From Nonomuraea sp. SYSU D8015 (GTDB lineage Bacteria; Actinomycetota; Actinomycetes; Streptosporangiales; Streptosporangiaceae): 64,000 bases of DNA. The notes under the pieces were generated by a model. It had not been told where the DNA came from. It saw only the letters and a program-made list of their open reading frames with translations, and did no database searches. A program made the translations under genes and the position numbers. The stretch spans positions 62,001-126,000 of the forward strand of contig NZ_VJYI01000003.1 in the NCBI RefSeq assembly GCF_008065375.1. The letters run 5' to 3'. Below, one piece after another: positions 8,131-17,507 of this stretch; position 1 is the first letter of the stretch; each line of letters starts with the position of its first letter.

Positions 8131-9156
8131 ATGAGCAGGCTCACCCGTACTGTCGCCACTCTCGCCTTGACCTGCGCGTTCGTCGTTGGTTGCAGTAATT
8201 CTGACAATCAACAGCAGACATCGACTTCTAGCATTAAACCACTAGAAAAGGTGACTTATCTGACCTCATTTGGCAACTTCGGGCGGGACGCGTACGCCTG
8301 GGTCGCGAAGGACAAGGGGTTCTTCCGCGAGGCCGGGCTTGACGTGGACATCAAGCCCGGGAGCGGTACGGGCGACAACATCGCGAAGATCGAGGCCGGC
8401 GCGGCGATGTTCGCCCCGGTCGACCTCACCGGCCTCCTCCTGGCACGCGGCAACGGCGGAGCCGAGAGCATCGTCGTGGTGGCCGGAATTCAGCAGCGCA
8501 CCATGGCCGCGCTCATCAGCCTCCAAGGCAACGGGATCGCCAAGCCGAAGGACCTGGAGGGCAAGACACTCGCCGACAGCCCGGGTTCGGTGGTGCGCAA
8601 TCTCTTCCCCACCTACGCCAAGCTGGCCGGCGTCGACGCGAAGAAGGTCACCTGGGTCAACGGCGCGCCCGCGAACCTCATCGCCCTGCTGGCGAGCGGC
8701 ACCGTGGCCGGCATCGGTCAGTTCGTGGTGGGCGAGCCGACGGTGGAGGCGGTGGCCAAGGGCAAGCAGGCGGTCGTGCTCCCCTACAGCGACGTGATGA
8801 GCGATCTGTACGGCAACGTGCTGGTCACCACGACCAAGATTGCCCAGGAGCAGCCGGACCTGGCCAAGCGCTTCATCGCGGCCCTGATGAAGGGGCTCGT
8901 CCACAGCATCGACAACCCGGACGAGACCGGCCGGATCCTCCAGAAGAACGTCCCGGCGTCGGCGGCCGCCCCCGCCGCCGCCGAGCTCACCCTGATGAGT
9001 GCTTTCGTCCGGCCGGAAGGCTCCGGCAACGTGGTCGGCACTGTCGACACGAAGCGGGTCGCCGGCAGCATCAAGCTGCTCCAGGACGCCGACGCCATTC
9101 CGGCCGGCCTGACTCCCGACCAGCTCGTCAGCGCGGATCTGACGCCGAAGCCCTGA
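8131..9156 (+). CDS. ABC transporter substrate-binding lipoprotein (NMT1/SsuA-like)
   Basis: A 341-residue lipoprotein: short basic N-terminus, hydrophobic core, lipobox FVVGC with Cys at residue 21. The body matches the NMT1/THI5-like and SsuA group that captures small anions or heterocycles: YAWVAKDKGFFREAGLDV, then GLLLARGNGG and LEGKTLADSPGSVVRNLFP. The ATG at 8131 follows AAAGGAAA at good spacing. The permease gene follows after 20 bases, and the ATPase is divergent. Its ligand is unknown; thiamine precursors, sulfonates and nitrate analogues are all used by this family. Confidence 0.85.
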   Translation: MSRLTRTVATLALTCAFVVGCSNSDNQQQTSTSSIKPLEKVTYLTSFGNFGRDAYAWVAKDKGFFREAGLDVDIKPGSGTGDNIAKIEAGAAMFAPVDLTGLLLARGNGGAESIVVVAGIQQRTMAALISLQGNGIAKPKDLEGKTLADSPGSVVRNLFPTYAKLAGVDAKKVTWVNGAPANLIALLASGTVAGIGQFVVGEPTVEAVAKGKQAVVLPYSDVMSDLYGNVLVTTTKIAQEQPDLAKRFIAALMKGLVHSIDNPDETGRILQKNVPASAAAPAAAELTLMSAFVRPEGSGNVVGTVDTKRVAGSIKLLQDADAIPAGLTPDQLVSADLTPKP

Positions 9157-9176
9157 CCGGACGAGGAGCAGGTGAC

Positions 9177-9995
9177 ATGGCCGAGGCGGGCGGCTCCCGA
9201 CCGGTGAGACGTGTCGTGCCCCACGGGCGCGCGACGGTCACGGCGGTGGGGTGGCCCGCTCTCGGGCTCGTGGTGGCGATCGGCGGCTGGTGGGCGGTGA
9301 CCGCGGCGTTCCCCCTCGTCCATCCGGCGGTGCTGCCACCACCCGCCGAGGTCCTGACCGCCTTCCAGGTGAAGTCGGCGGAGCTGCTCGGCGGACTGAC
9401 CACGACGACGCTGGAGACGATGGCCGGCTTCCTGATCTCCGCGGTCGCCGGAGTGCTGATCGGGCTGCTCCTGGCCGCCTCGCGGGCGGCCGAGCGGATG
9501 TTCTCGCCCCTGCTGGTGGCGATCAACGCGGTGCCGAAGATCGCGCTCGGGCCGCTGCTGGTCGTCTCGCTCGGCTGGGGTCAGCGGCCCATCCTGACCA
9601 TGGTCTTCCTGCTCTCCTTCTTCCCGATCGTGCTCTCCACCGCGACCGGCCTGACCACGACGCCCGCCGAACTCGCCGAACTGGCCCGTTCCCTGGACGC
9701 CTCCCGCTGGCAGACCTTCCGCAAGGTACGGCTGCCGGCCGCACTGCCGCACATCTTCGTCGGGCTGAAGGTCGCCATGCCGCTGGCCGCGATCGGCGCT
9801 GTGATCGGCGAGTTCCAGGCCGGCGAGGGCGGCCTCGGCTACCAGATCGTCCAATACAGCGGAGTCGCCGACAGCGCCACCGCCTGGGCCGCGATCACCC
9901 TGCTGGCGGCGATGAGCGTCGCGCTCTACTCGGCCCTCGTGCTCGTCGAGCGACTGGCGTTGCCCTGGGTGCGGGAAACCACGTCCGAGCGCTGA
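9177..9995 (+). CDS. ABC transporter permease, NitT/TauT type
   Basis: A 272-residue inner-membrane protein with about six membrane helices and the BPD_transp_1 fold. The coupling motif near residues 155-185 reads TPAELAELARSLDASRW, the EAA loop that contacts the ATPase. It follows the binding-protein gene by 20 bases. A 13-bp-stem hairpin lies 51 bases past its stop, between it and the convergent polyketide synthase gene. Confidence 0.88.
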   Translation: MAEAGGSRPVRRVVPHGRATVTAVGWPALGLVVAIGGWWAVTAAFPLVHPAVLPPPAEVLTAFQVKSAELLGGLTTTTLETMAGFLISAVAGVLIGLLLAASRAAERMFSPLLVAINAVPKIALGPLLVVSLGWGQRPILTMVFLLSFFPIVLSTATGLTTTPAELAELARSLDASRWQTFRKVRLPAALPHIFVGLKVAMPLAAIGAVIGEFQAGEGGLGYQIVQYSGVADSATAWAAITLLAAMSVALYSALVLVERLALPWVRETTSER

Positions 9996-10046
9996 CCGAG
10001 CCCGCCCCGGCGGACCGGGGCCTGACGGCACCTCACGCCGGAACCC

Positions 10047-10079
10047 CATACGGCCGGCGCCCCTGACGCCGGCCGTATG
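10047..10079. terminator. Bidirectional hairpin terminator
   Basis: A perfect 13-bp stem CATACGGCCGGCG (10047-10059) pairs with 10067-10079 around a 7-base loop. It sits between the convergent permease and PKS genes and could serve both. Confidence 0.75.
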
Positions 10080-10084
10080 CGCGC

Positions 10085-13000
10085 TCACCGAAGAAGATCG
10101 GTCTGCTCGAGTGCCAGGGCTGCGAGGTCGCCGATCGCGCGGCGCTGCAGGAAGACCGCGACCGGCAGGTTGATCTCCAGGTCGACCGCGATCCGGTTAC
10201 GCAGCTGGACGGCCATGAGGGAGTCCACCCCCAGACGGTGCAGGCGTTGCGACGCGTCGACCTTCTCCCGTGGGAGCTGGACGATGGCGGCGACCTGCGT
10301 GTACAGGTATGCGGTGAGGAGCCGCTCGGCCGTCTCGGCATCCTGCTCGGCCAGCATGCTCCGCGTCAGCTCCGGCTCGGCCGGCTGCTGCGCGGAGCCC
10401 TCCTCGATCAGGCCCCGGAAGAGGGAGGACGCCCGCAGGGCGGGGAAGAAGTGCGTCCACGTGCCCGGCTCGAACGACATGACCCCGGCCTGGGCGGGCG
10501 GGTCGGCGAGCAGGCGCCCGAGGGCCGTCAGGGCGTCGGACGGAGCGAAGCCGGCGAAGCCGCGCTCGTCCAGGCGGAGGTCCTTGTTCGCCTTGGCCAC
10601 CTGTCCGGTGCCGGCCCACTGCCCCCAGTTGAGGCTGAGGGCGGGCAGCCCGCACGCCCGCCGGTGCCAGGCCAGCCCGTCCTGGTAGGCGTTGGCGGCG
10701 GAGTAGTTGCCCTGCCCGGGTGAGCCGATGAGGGAGGCCGCCGAGGAGTAGAGGAGGAAGAAGTCGAGCGGCAGGTGCCGGGTGAGCTCGTGCAGATTCC
10801 ACGACCCGTCGACCTTCGGGGGCATCGGGGCGGAGAACCGGGCGCGATCGAGCTGGGCCAGCGTCCCGTCGTCGAGGACGACGGCGGAGTTGACGACACC
10901 GCGGAGGGGCGGCATCCGCCGGGCGATCTCGTTCAGGAGCTCGCCCAGCTGGTCCCGGGAGGTGATGTCCGCCTTGGCGATGTGGATCTCCACGCCGCCG
11001 GCCGTCAGCGCCGCGATCCGGTCGGCGGCCTCGGGGGCCGGGCCGCTCCGCCCGACCAGAACGAGATGGCGGGCGCCGTGCTGGACCAGCCATTCCGCGG
11101 TGAGCAGCCCCACGCCGCCGAAACCGCCGGCGACCAGGTAGGTGGCGTCGGGGCGGACGGGGATCGGCCGCTCGGACGGCAACTGCCGGCCGCGCAGCCG
11201 GGCGGCGTATCTGCGGCCGGCGCGCAGCGTGATCTCGGTCTCCGCTCCGTCCGCCGTGATCTCGGCGCTCAGTGCGCCGAGCGTGGCGGCATCGAGGGCG
11301 GCCGGGAGGTCGATCATGGAGCACCGCAGCTCGGGGTGCTCGTACGGGATCACCCGGCCGAGCCCCCACAGGGCCGTCTGCTCGGGGTCGACATCACCGG
11401 TCCCGAGCGGGGCCTGGGCGGCGGTGGTGACCAGCCAGAGACGAGGCGCGCTCTGGTCGCTGTCCGCCAGGGCCTTCACCAAGGCCAGCACGTCGAAGCA
11501 GCCCTCCAGCGTCCGCGTACCCGATCTCGGCACGTGCACCACGGCCTTGGGAGGCCATGCCCCGCCGGCGGACTGGTCTTTGATGAGCTTCTTCCAGTCG
11601 TCTTCGGAGGACGGATCCAGGACGCACCGGTCAGGGCCGACTCTGCGGTAGGCGTCACCCGGCTGGACGAGCAGGGCCTCGCCACCGAGCCGGGCGCACA
11701 CCTCGGCGCCCAGCGGCGAGTCGGCGACCACCAGCCAGCGCGCCGCCTCCGGCGCCGCCTCGGGGAGCGGTTCCAGGGCCGTCCACTCGATGCCGTACAG
11801 CAGTTTCCGCGCTCGCTGCTCGACGACCTCCGGCAGGTCGGACGACAGGCGCCGGAGCTGGAAGCCGGTGATCGCGGCGATCAGCCGGCCGGTGTCGTCG
11901 GTGATGACGACATCGCCTTCGACCAGGTCCTTCTCGTCAGGCGGCGAGGAGCGTACCGCATGGGACCGCAGCGGCCTTCCCACCTCCGGCCGCCCGTACA
12001 GGCGACAGGTGCCGGTCCGCACCGGCAGGTACGTGTCCTCGGCGACGCCGGTCGTGTCGAGCAGGGTCATGAGCGGCTGGAGAGCCGAGTCCAGCAGCGC
12101 CGGGTGGAGCAGGTGGCGCCCGAGCCCGGTCCTGATGCCGTCGTGCACGAACAGCTCGGCGACGACGACCCGGTCCGACCGATGGAGCGCCGCCACGCCT
12201 TGGAAGGGCCCGAACTGCTCGATGCCGCGACGCCGGGAGGCGGCATAGTGCGCGGCCACGTCCACCTGTTCGGGACAGGAGGCCAGGTCGGGTACGGCGA
12301 CCGCGGGGGCGGGGCACGGGCGCAGCTGTGCCGTGGCGACCTCGGCCCACCCCGTGGCCTCGCCGCCGGAGGAGGCCGCGTCGGCGGCGAAGACGGTCAG
12401 GCGGCGGCTCTCGTGGTCTCCGGCGGCGTCCAGGCGGACCTGGACGCGCTGGGCGGTCTCGGCGGTCAGGAACAGGGCGCGCTCCAGCCGCAGGTCTTCC
12501 ACCTGGAAAGGCCGTTCGCCGTAGGCCGCCAGGCCGGCTGCCAGCGCGAGCTCGTGGTAGGCCGCCCCGGGGAAAACCGGCATCCCGTGCACCCGGTGCT
12601 CGACGAGATACGGCAGCCGGTCGAGGCCGAGGTCGAAGTCCCACACGAGCTGGTCGCCGGGCGCCAGGCGGAGGGCCTCCCCCATGATCGGGTGCCCGGA
12701 ACCGCCCCGTTTCGCCGTGGCCGCACCGGGGGTCTTCCAGTACCGCTCGTGCTGCCAGGGGTAGGAGGGCAGGCCGACCTCGTGCGTGCCGTACGGCTGA
12801 ATCCGCCCGAAGTCCACGCGACGGCCGGTGACGTACAACCCGGCGACCGCCTCGAGCAGCGCGGTACGGCCGGGCACGTCGCGGGCGAGTACGGTGACGG
12901 CCACCCCGTCCTCGCCGACGTGGCGCAGGTTCTGCTGCACCGCGCGGGCCAGCAGGGGGTTGGGGCTGAATTCGACGAAGGTGTCGAACCCGGTCTCGGC

Positions 13001-15385
13001 GAGCTGCTGCACGGCGTCCGCGAACAGCACCGGCTCACGGAGATTGTCCACCCAGTACGCCGCGTCCATCTCCGGCCCGCTCAGGAACTGGGCGGTGACC
13101 GTCGAGAACAGCGGCACCGTCCCGGCCTGCGGGCGCAGCGGCGACATGAGCTCCAGCAACGGCTCGCGCAGCGGATCCATCTGAGGGCTGTGCGAGGCGA
13201 TGTCCACCTGCACCCGGCGGCCGAAGACGCCCTGGGCTTCCAGGTCGCGGAGGATGACGTCGATCGTCTCCGGGTCTCCCGCGAGGACGGTCGAGGTGGG
13301 CGCGTTGCTCACCGCCACGCTGACCCGCCCGCCGTACGCGGCCACGAGCTCCTCCGCGCGCCCGGCCGACAGCTCGACGGCGGCCATGGCGCCGCGGCCG
13401 CTGGTGGTGCGGATCAGCCGGCTGCGGCCGCAGATGATCCGCGCCGCGTCGTCGAGGTCGAGCACGCCGGCCACGTGAGCGGCGGCGACCTCCCCCATGG
13501 AGTGCCCGATCACCGCGTCGGGCTCGAAGCCCCACGAGCGCCACAGGCGGGCGAGCGCCACCTGCACCGCGAAGATCGCCGGCTGGACCACGTCGATCTC
13601 GTCGAGCCGCGACGTCTGCCGGTCGGCGGTGAGCTCGGCGATCAGGGACCAGTCGGCGTACGGCCACATGGCGCGGTCGCACTCGGCGATGGCCGCCGCG
13701 AAGACGGGCTCGGTGTCGAGCAGGTCGCGGCCCATGCCGATCCACTGCGCCCCCTGGCCGGGGAACACCCATGCGGTCCGGTGCCGCGTCTCGTCGGTCT
13801 CGCCGGTGTGCGTGCCGTCGGCGTGGCCGCCGGTGACAAAGGCGGCCAGCTTGTCGGCGGCGTCCCTCGGCGTGTCCGCGACGACCGCGAGCCGCAGATC
13901 ATGATGGCTGCGCCGTACGCCTGCCGCGGCCCCCACCCGCTCCAGAGACGTCCCCGGCGAGCTGAGCAGATCGCGGTAGCGCTCGGCGAGGGCGGTGAGC
14001 GCCTTCGGCGAGCGCGCGGACAGCGGCAGCAGCACCGCGCGGTCCGCGTTCCCCTCAGCGGCCTGCGCCGCCGGCGGCGCCTCCTCCAGCACGACGTGGA
14101 CGTTGGTTCCGGCGATGCCGAAACTGCTCACGCCGGCGCGCCGCGGGCCGTCCTGCTCCGGCCACACCTGGCCGCGGTCGCACACCCGCACCCCGATCGT
14201 GTCCCAGGGGATGGCGGGGTTGGGCGTCTCGAAGTTGAGGCTCGCGGGCAGCCAGCCGTGCTTGAGGCACAGCACGGTCTTGATGAGACCGGTGACGCCG
14301 GCCGCCCCCTCGGTGTGGCCGAGATTGGTCTTGACGGATCCCACCAGCAGAGGAAATCCCGACGGCCTCCCCTGCCCGAGGACCGCCTCCAGCGCGGCGA
14401 TCTCGACGGGGTCCCCCACGCTCGTCCCGGTGCCGTGCGCCTCCACGTAGGCGACGCTCGCCGGGTCGACCCCGGCGTTGCGGTACGCCGCCTCCAGCCC
14501 CGCACGCTGACCGGGGATCTGCGGGGCCATGAAGCTCTCGCCGTGCCCGTCGTTGCTGGCGGCCACGCCACGGATCACCGCATGGACGCGGTCGCCGTCC
14601 GCCAGCGCACGGGTGAGGGTCTTCAGCACCACGACCCCCGCCCCTTCGCTGCGTACGTAGCCGTCGGCGCGAGCGTCGAACGCCTTGCACTGCCCGTCGA
14701 GAGCCATCATCGAGCCCTGCGAGAATCCGACGGCGTGGTCCGGCGTGAGGATCGCGTTCACCCCGCCGGCGAAGGCGATGTCGCACGACCCGGCGCGCAG
14801 CGACTGCACCGCGAGGTCGATGGCGACCAGGGAGGACGAGCACGCCGCGTCCAAGGCCACGCTCAGACCGGTCAGGTTCAGGGCATAGGAGATGCGGCCC
14901 GCGTTGCCGCCACGGGTGCTGCCCCCCACCGTGTGGACGTCCAGCTCCTCCACGGCGCCGGACTGGAGATCCCAGTAGTCACTGGTGATGACCCCCATGA
15001 ACACCGCGCCGGTCATGCCGGGCATCTGCTCCAGCGTGAGACCGGCATCCTCGAAGGCCTCCCAGGCCACCTCCATCGCCATGCGCTGCTGCGGATCCAT
15101 CCGCGCGGCCTCACGCGGCGAGATGCCGAAGAACTCCGCGTCGAACTCGTCGATGCCCGGGACGAATCCCCCATACCGGGAGGACAGCTTCCCCGGCGTG
15201 CCGGGAGCCGGGTCGTAGAACTCATCCACCGGGAACCGGTCCGAGGGGATCTCGGATATCACGTTGGCGCCGCGGCACAGCAGGTCCCACAGCTCCCCGG
15301 GCGAATCGGCCCCCGGCAGGCGGCAGGCCATCCCGACCACGGCGATGGGTTCATGCGGGGATGGAGTTTCACGGATCGAGGTCAT
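10085..15385 (-). CDS. Stand-alone type I polyketide synthase, KS-AT-DH-KR-ACP
   Basis: A 1766-residue single-module synthase. Domains in order: KS (about 12-435) with active-site DAACSSS near 180, HGTGTS near 315 and NLGHTEG near 353; AT (about 540-850) with GQGAQ near 543 and active-site GHSMGE near 629; DH (about 905-1170) with HRVHGMPVFP near 928 and DSALQ near 1101; a structural non-catalytic KR half; KR (about 1415-1600) with GGFGGVG, YSSAAS and YSAANAYQD; ACP with GVDSLMAVQL near 1719. The KR has an LDD motif (B-type). The AT selectivity box reads IASHS, nearer the YASH (methylmalonyl) than the HAFH (malonyl) form. There is no ER, no thioesterase and no long docking helix at either end, so it may act alone and iteratively. 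Length and domain order match bacterial 6-MSAS/naphthoate-type enzymes, but the DH motif looks like that of reducing synthases. No tailoring genes adjoin it. Confidence 0.9.
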   Translation of the reverse strand: MTSIRETPSPHEPIAVVGMACRLPGADSPGELWDLLCRGANVISEIPSDRFPVDEFYDPAPGTPGKLSSRYGGFVPGIDEFDAEFFGISPREAARMDPQQRMAMEVAWEAFEDAGLTLEQMPGMTGAVFMGVITSDYWDLQSGAVEELDVHTVGGSTRGGNAGRISYALNLTGLSVALDAACSSSLVAIDLAVQSLRAGSCDIAFAGGVNAILTPDHAVGFSQGSMMALDGQCKAFDARADGYVRSEGAGVVVLKTLTRALADGDRVHAVIRGVAASNDGHGESFMAPQIPGQRAGLEAAYRNAGVDPASVAYVEAHGTGTSVGDPVEIAALEAVLGQGRPSGFPLLVGSVKTNLGHTEGAAGVTGLIKTVLCLKHGWLPASLNFETPNPAIPWDTIGVRVCDRGQVWPEQDGPRRAGVSSFGIAGTNVHVVLEEAPPAAQAAEGNADRAVLLPLSARSPKALTALAERYRDLLSSPGTSLERVGAAAGVRRSHHDLRLAVVADTPRDAADKLAAFVTGGHADGTHTGETDETRHRTAWVFPGQGAQWIGMGRDLLDTEPVFAAAIAECDRAMWPYADWSLIAELTADRQTSRLDEIDVVQPAIFAVQVALARLWRSWGFEPDAVIGHSMGEVAAAHVAGVLDLDDAARIICGRSRLIRTTSGRGAMAAVELSAGRAEELVAAYGGRVSVAVSNAPTSTVLAGDPETIDVILRDLEAQGVFGRRVQVDIASHSPQMDPLREPLLELMSPLRPQAGTVPLFSTVTAQFLSGPEMDAAYWVDNLREPVLFADAVQQLAETGFDTFVEFSPNPLLARAVQQNLRHVGEDGVAVTVLARDVPGRTALLEAVAGLYVTGRRVDFGRIQPYGTHEVGLPSYPWQHERYWKTPGAATAKRGGSGHPIMGEALRLAPGDQLVWDFDLGLDRLPYLVEHRVHGMPVFPGAAYHELALAAGLAAYGERPFQVEDLRLERALFLTAETAQRVQVRLDAAGDHESRRLTVFAADAASSGGEATGWAEVATAQLRPCPAPAVAVPDLASCPEQVDVAAHYAASRRRGIEQFGPFQGVAALHRSDRVVVAELFVHDGIRTGLGRHLLHPALLDSALQPLMTLLDTTGVAEDTYLPVRTGTCRLYGRPEVGRPLRSHAVRSSPPDEKDLVEGDVVITDDTGRLIAAITGFQLRRLSSDLPEVVEQRARKLLYGIEWTALEPLPEAAPEAARWLVVADSPLGAEVCARLGGEALLVQPGDAYRRVGPDRCVLDPSSEDDWKKLIKDQSAGGAWPPKAVVHVPRSGTRTLEGCFDVLALVKALADSDQSAPRLWLVTTAAQAPLGTGDVDPEQTALWGLGRVIPYEHPELRCSMIDLPAALDAATLGALSAEITADGAETEITLRAGRRYAARLRGRQLPSERPIPVRPDATYLVAGGFGGVGLLTAEWLVQHGARHLVLVGRSGPAPEAADRIAALTAGGVEIHIAKADITSRDQLGELLNEIARRMPPLRGVVNSAVVLDDGTLAQLDRARFSAPMPPKVDGSWNLHELTRHLPLDFFLLYSSAASLIGSPGQGNYSAANAYQDGLAWHRRACGLPALSLNWGQWAGTGQVAKANKDLRLDERGFAGFAPSDALTALGRLLADPPAQAGVMSFEPGTWTHFFPALRASSLFRGLIEEGSAQQPAEPELTRSMLAEQDAETAERLLTAYLYTQVAAIVQLPREKVDASQRLHRLGVDSLMAVQLRNRIAVDLEINLPVAVFLQRRAIGDLAALALEQTDLLR

Positions 15386-15552
15386 GGCAGCTCGGGCCCC
15401 CCTTTTTTGACGATTTCTGCACTGAGCCGGCGGAATTCCGGCCGTGCGATGCGGCGCGGGCAGCCTGACAGTCGCGTCTTGGGGATGACTTGTAGATGCC
15501 TTGTTCGACAGGCCGGGGCAGGGGGCCGAGAATCCCCGGCCGTTCCAGGCCG
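15386..15552. promoter_or_regulatory. Upstream region of the PKS gene
   Basis: This interval must hold the PKS promoter on the minus strand. A G run follows an A-rich stretch about 13 bases before the start codon (read on the minus strand), a poor ribosome site. I see no confident -35/-10 pair or operator. Confidence 0.3.
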
Positions 15553-15589
15553 AGGGGCGGGGACCGTCAGTCTGACGGTCCCCGCCCCT
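15553..15589. terminator. Hairpin terminator after pectate lyase
   Basis: Two perfect 18-base arms (15553-15570 and 15572-15589) flank a single central base, so the real loop is a few bases with a stem of about 16 bp. It lies about 40 bases past the stop of the minus-strand pectate lyase gene. Confidence 0.8.
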
Positions 15590-15627
15590 GTACCGGCTGA
15601 TCGGTGGCGGTCGGTGGGGCCGGTCGG

Positions 15628-17175
15628 CTACCCGGCGTAGGTTTCGAATTCGGCGACCTTCGGCGTGGCGGTCGAGCCGGTGATCCTGAAGGTGATCTTG
15701 CTCAGCGAGGTCGGGGCGAAGGTGATGGTGCCCGCTCCGCTGCCGGATTTCAGGACCGCACCGGTGCCGGCGTTGATGACCTGCCAGGAGCCGATGCCGC
15801 CTACGGAACCTGACGCCTCACGGATGATGATCCTCGACACCGTCGTGGCGGAGCCCCACTTGATCGAGATGTCACCGGTCGAGCCGGCCGGCGACCAGTA
15901 CGTGCTCATGTTGCCGTCCCGCACGTTGCCGTAGCTCGTCCCGTCGGCCTTGCTGGAGCCGTCGGAGCCGGCCCCGATGCTGAGGTTGGTCCCGCTGGTG
16001 GGACTGGTGGTCGGTGTGGGGCTCGTCGTCGGTGTAGGGCTGGTGGTCGGTGTGGCTGTCGGCGTCTGCGGCGAGCAGTTGCCGTTCGACACCTGCATGC
16101 CCTTGTTGGCGCCTGCCGTCTGGCTGACGATGCCCGGCACGCAGGCGGCTCCGTCGAGGCTGTAGGAGTACGGGACGCTGACGGTGGTGTTGGACTGCGG
16201 GTCGGGGCCGGCCGGGTAGTTGTCGCTGCCGGGGCTGGACCAGGTCACGTTGTCGAAGATGTTGCCGCCGACCTGCCAGTAGCCGCGCTCGCTGGTGTAG
16301 AAGGTGCCGAGGACGTCCTTGGAGTTCTTGAAGTAGTTGTTCTCCACCTTGGCGCGAGCCCCGGCCCGGGAGTTGATGCCGGACTCGTTGAGGCTCACAT
16401 AGGAGTTGTTGTAGATGTGAGCGATGCCGCCACGCAGCAGGGGCGTACGGGAGTCGATGTTCTCGTACAGGTTGTGGTGGAACGTGATGAAGCCGTTCGT
16501 GAGATCGCTCTCACTGGACCCGATGAGGCCGCCGCGGCCGGAGTTGCGGAGAATGCTGTAGGAAAGCGTCACGTACTGGGTGTTGTTCTTCATGTCGAAG
16601 AGGCCGTCGAACCCCTCCGACTCCCCGCCCGAGGCCTCCAGGGTGACGTGATCGACCCACACGTTGCGGACGTCGCTCTCCATGGAGATGGCGTCACCGC
16701 CGTTGGACGTGGGCGAGCCCGACTTCTTGACGTTCCGGACGGTCACGTTCTGGATGATGATGTTGCGGGCCTCGCGGATGTGGATGCCCAGCTGGTCGAA
16801 GACGGCCCCGTTGCCGACGCCGATGATCGTGACGTTGCTGATCTGCTTGAGTTCGATCACGCCGTCGGCGGTGTTGCAGCTCGCGCCCGACACCTTGCTG
16901 GTGTTGCCGTGATTGATGGTCCCCTCGACCTCGATGGTGATGGGGGTGCTGCTGCTGGCCCGGCCGCACAGGGCCGCATGGATCGCGGTCCCCGTGGTGG
17001 CCCTCACCGTCTGCCCGCCCGCACCGCCGGTGGTCCCACCGTTGGCGGTCGCGTAACCGGTGGCGCTGCCGGACGCCGCCGACGCCTGGATCGCCGGCAA
17101 AACCACGCCGGCCGCGGCCGCGACGGCCGCCGTAGCCAGCGCCGCCTGGAGTCGTAATGCGGCTGCTCGTCTCAT
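15628..17175 (-). CDS. Secreted pectate lyase (PL1-like) with C-terminal galactose-binding-like domain
   Basis: A 515-residue exported enzyme. A signal peptide (MRRAAALRLQAALATAA... to about residue 36) is followed by a right-handed beta-helix pectate lyase domain (about 40-370). Key patterns are DAISMESDVRNVWVDHV, GLFDMKNNTQYVTLSYS and ITFHHNLYENIDSRTPLLR, the last carrying the conserved H-N and R-P region of PL1. A low-complexity linker of TSPTPT repeats (about 380-400) leads to a 110-residue beta domain resembling discoidin/F5-8-type-C sugar-binding modules. It cuts polygalacturonate by beta-elimination outside the cell. A LacI-type palindrome lies upstream, and the sugar-acid operon nearby could use its products. 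Confidence 0.88.
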   Translation of the reverse strand: MRRAAALRLQAALATAAVAAAAGVVLPAIQASAASGSATGYATANGGTTGGAGGQTVRATTGTAIHAALCGRASSSTPITIEVEGTINHGNTSKVSGASCNTADGVIELKQISNVTIIGVGNGAVFDQLGIHIREARNIIIQNVTVRNVKKSGSPTSNGGDAISMESDVRNVWVDHVTLEASGGESEGFDGLFDMKNNTQYVTLSYSILRNSGRGGLIGSSESDLTNGFITFHHNLYENIDSRTPLLRGGIAHIYNNSYVSLNESGINSRAGARAKVENNYFKNSKDVLGTFYTSERGYWQVGGNIFDNVTWSSPGSDNYPAGPDPQSNTTVSVPYSYSLDGAACVPGIVSQTAGANKGMQVSNGNCSPQTPTATPTTSPTPTTSPTPTTSPTSGTNLSIGAGSDGSSKADGTSYGNVRDGNMSTYWSPAGSTGDISIKWGSATTVSRIIIREASGSVGGIGSWQVINAGTGAVLKSGSGAGTITFAPTSLSKITFRITGSTATPKVAEFETYAG

Positions 17176-17507
17176 GCTCGTCTCACTTTCGTCGTCGGAT
17201 GCCGGGCCTCTCTTCGTGCTGCCGCCATGACAAAAGGGGGCCTCGAGAGCCGTACGCCTAAAAGGTCTTCTCTGCCGACACTGAGACGGAAAGCGCTTAC
17301 CAGTCACTCGGACCATAGAGGCGGCCGTCAAATGGCGTCAATGGTGAGGGCGAAAGCTGCAACAAAGCTGCACACGTACGCGAAATCAGCATGGTGTTTG
17401 CAGACCAAAACGCATCCGTCCAGGCCAATGGAGGCGGCGGCGCGTCATTCGGAAATGCGATCCACAAAATCCATCGTGGGGATATCGACGGATGAACGAC
17501 GGATCAG
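17176..17507. promoter_or_regulatory. Pectate lyase promoter region
   Basis: This 332-base interval separates the pectate lyase start from the 3' end of the FCD regulator on the same strand. Its main feature is the LacI-type palindrome at 17288-17301. A near repeat of CGTCAAATGGCGTCAATGG at about 17322-17343 may be a second regulatory element. No protein-like frame is convincing here. Confidence 0.45.
17288..17301. promoter_or_regulatory. LacI-family operator-like palindrome
   Basis: GGAAAGCGCTTACC differs by one base from the perfect palindrome GGAAAGCGCTTTCC. Palindromes centred on GCGC are the usual targets of LacI-type repressors of plant-polysaccharide genes in actinomycetes. No LacI gene lies in the window, so the regulator would act from elsewhere. 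Confidence 0.5.

Noticed and set aside
10085..15385. Firm assignment of the PKS as a 6-methylsalicylate or naphthoate synthase
   Set aside because: Length and domain order fit, but the DH motif resembles reducing synthases and no aromatic-ester tailoring genes are near. Left as an open question.
10775..15640. Very long open frame on the plus strand opposite the PKS gene
   Set aside because: Its product has no domain pattern and is Arg/Gly/His-rich low complexity. Such antisense frames arise from the high third-position GC of the PKS gene.
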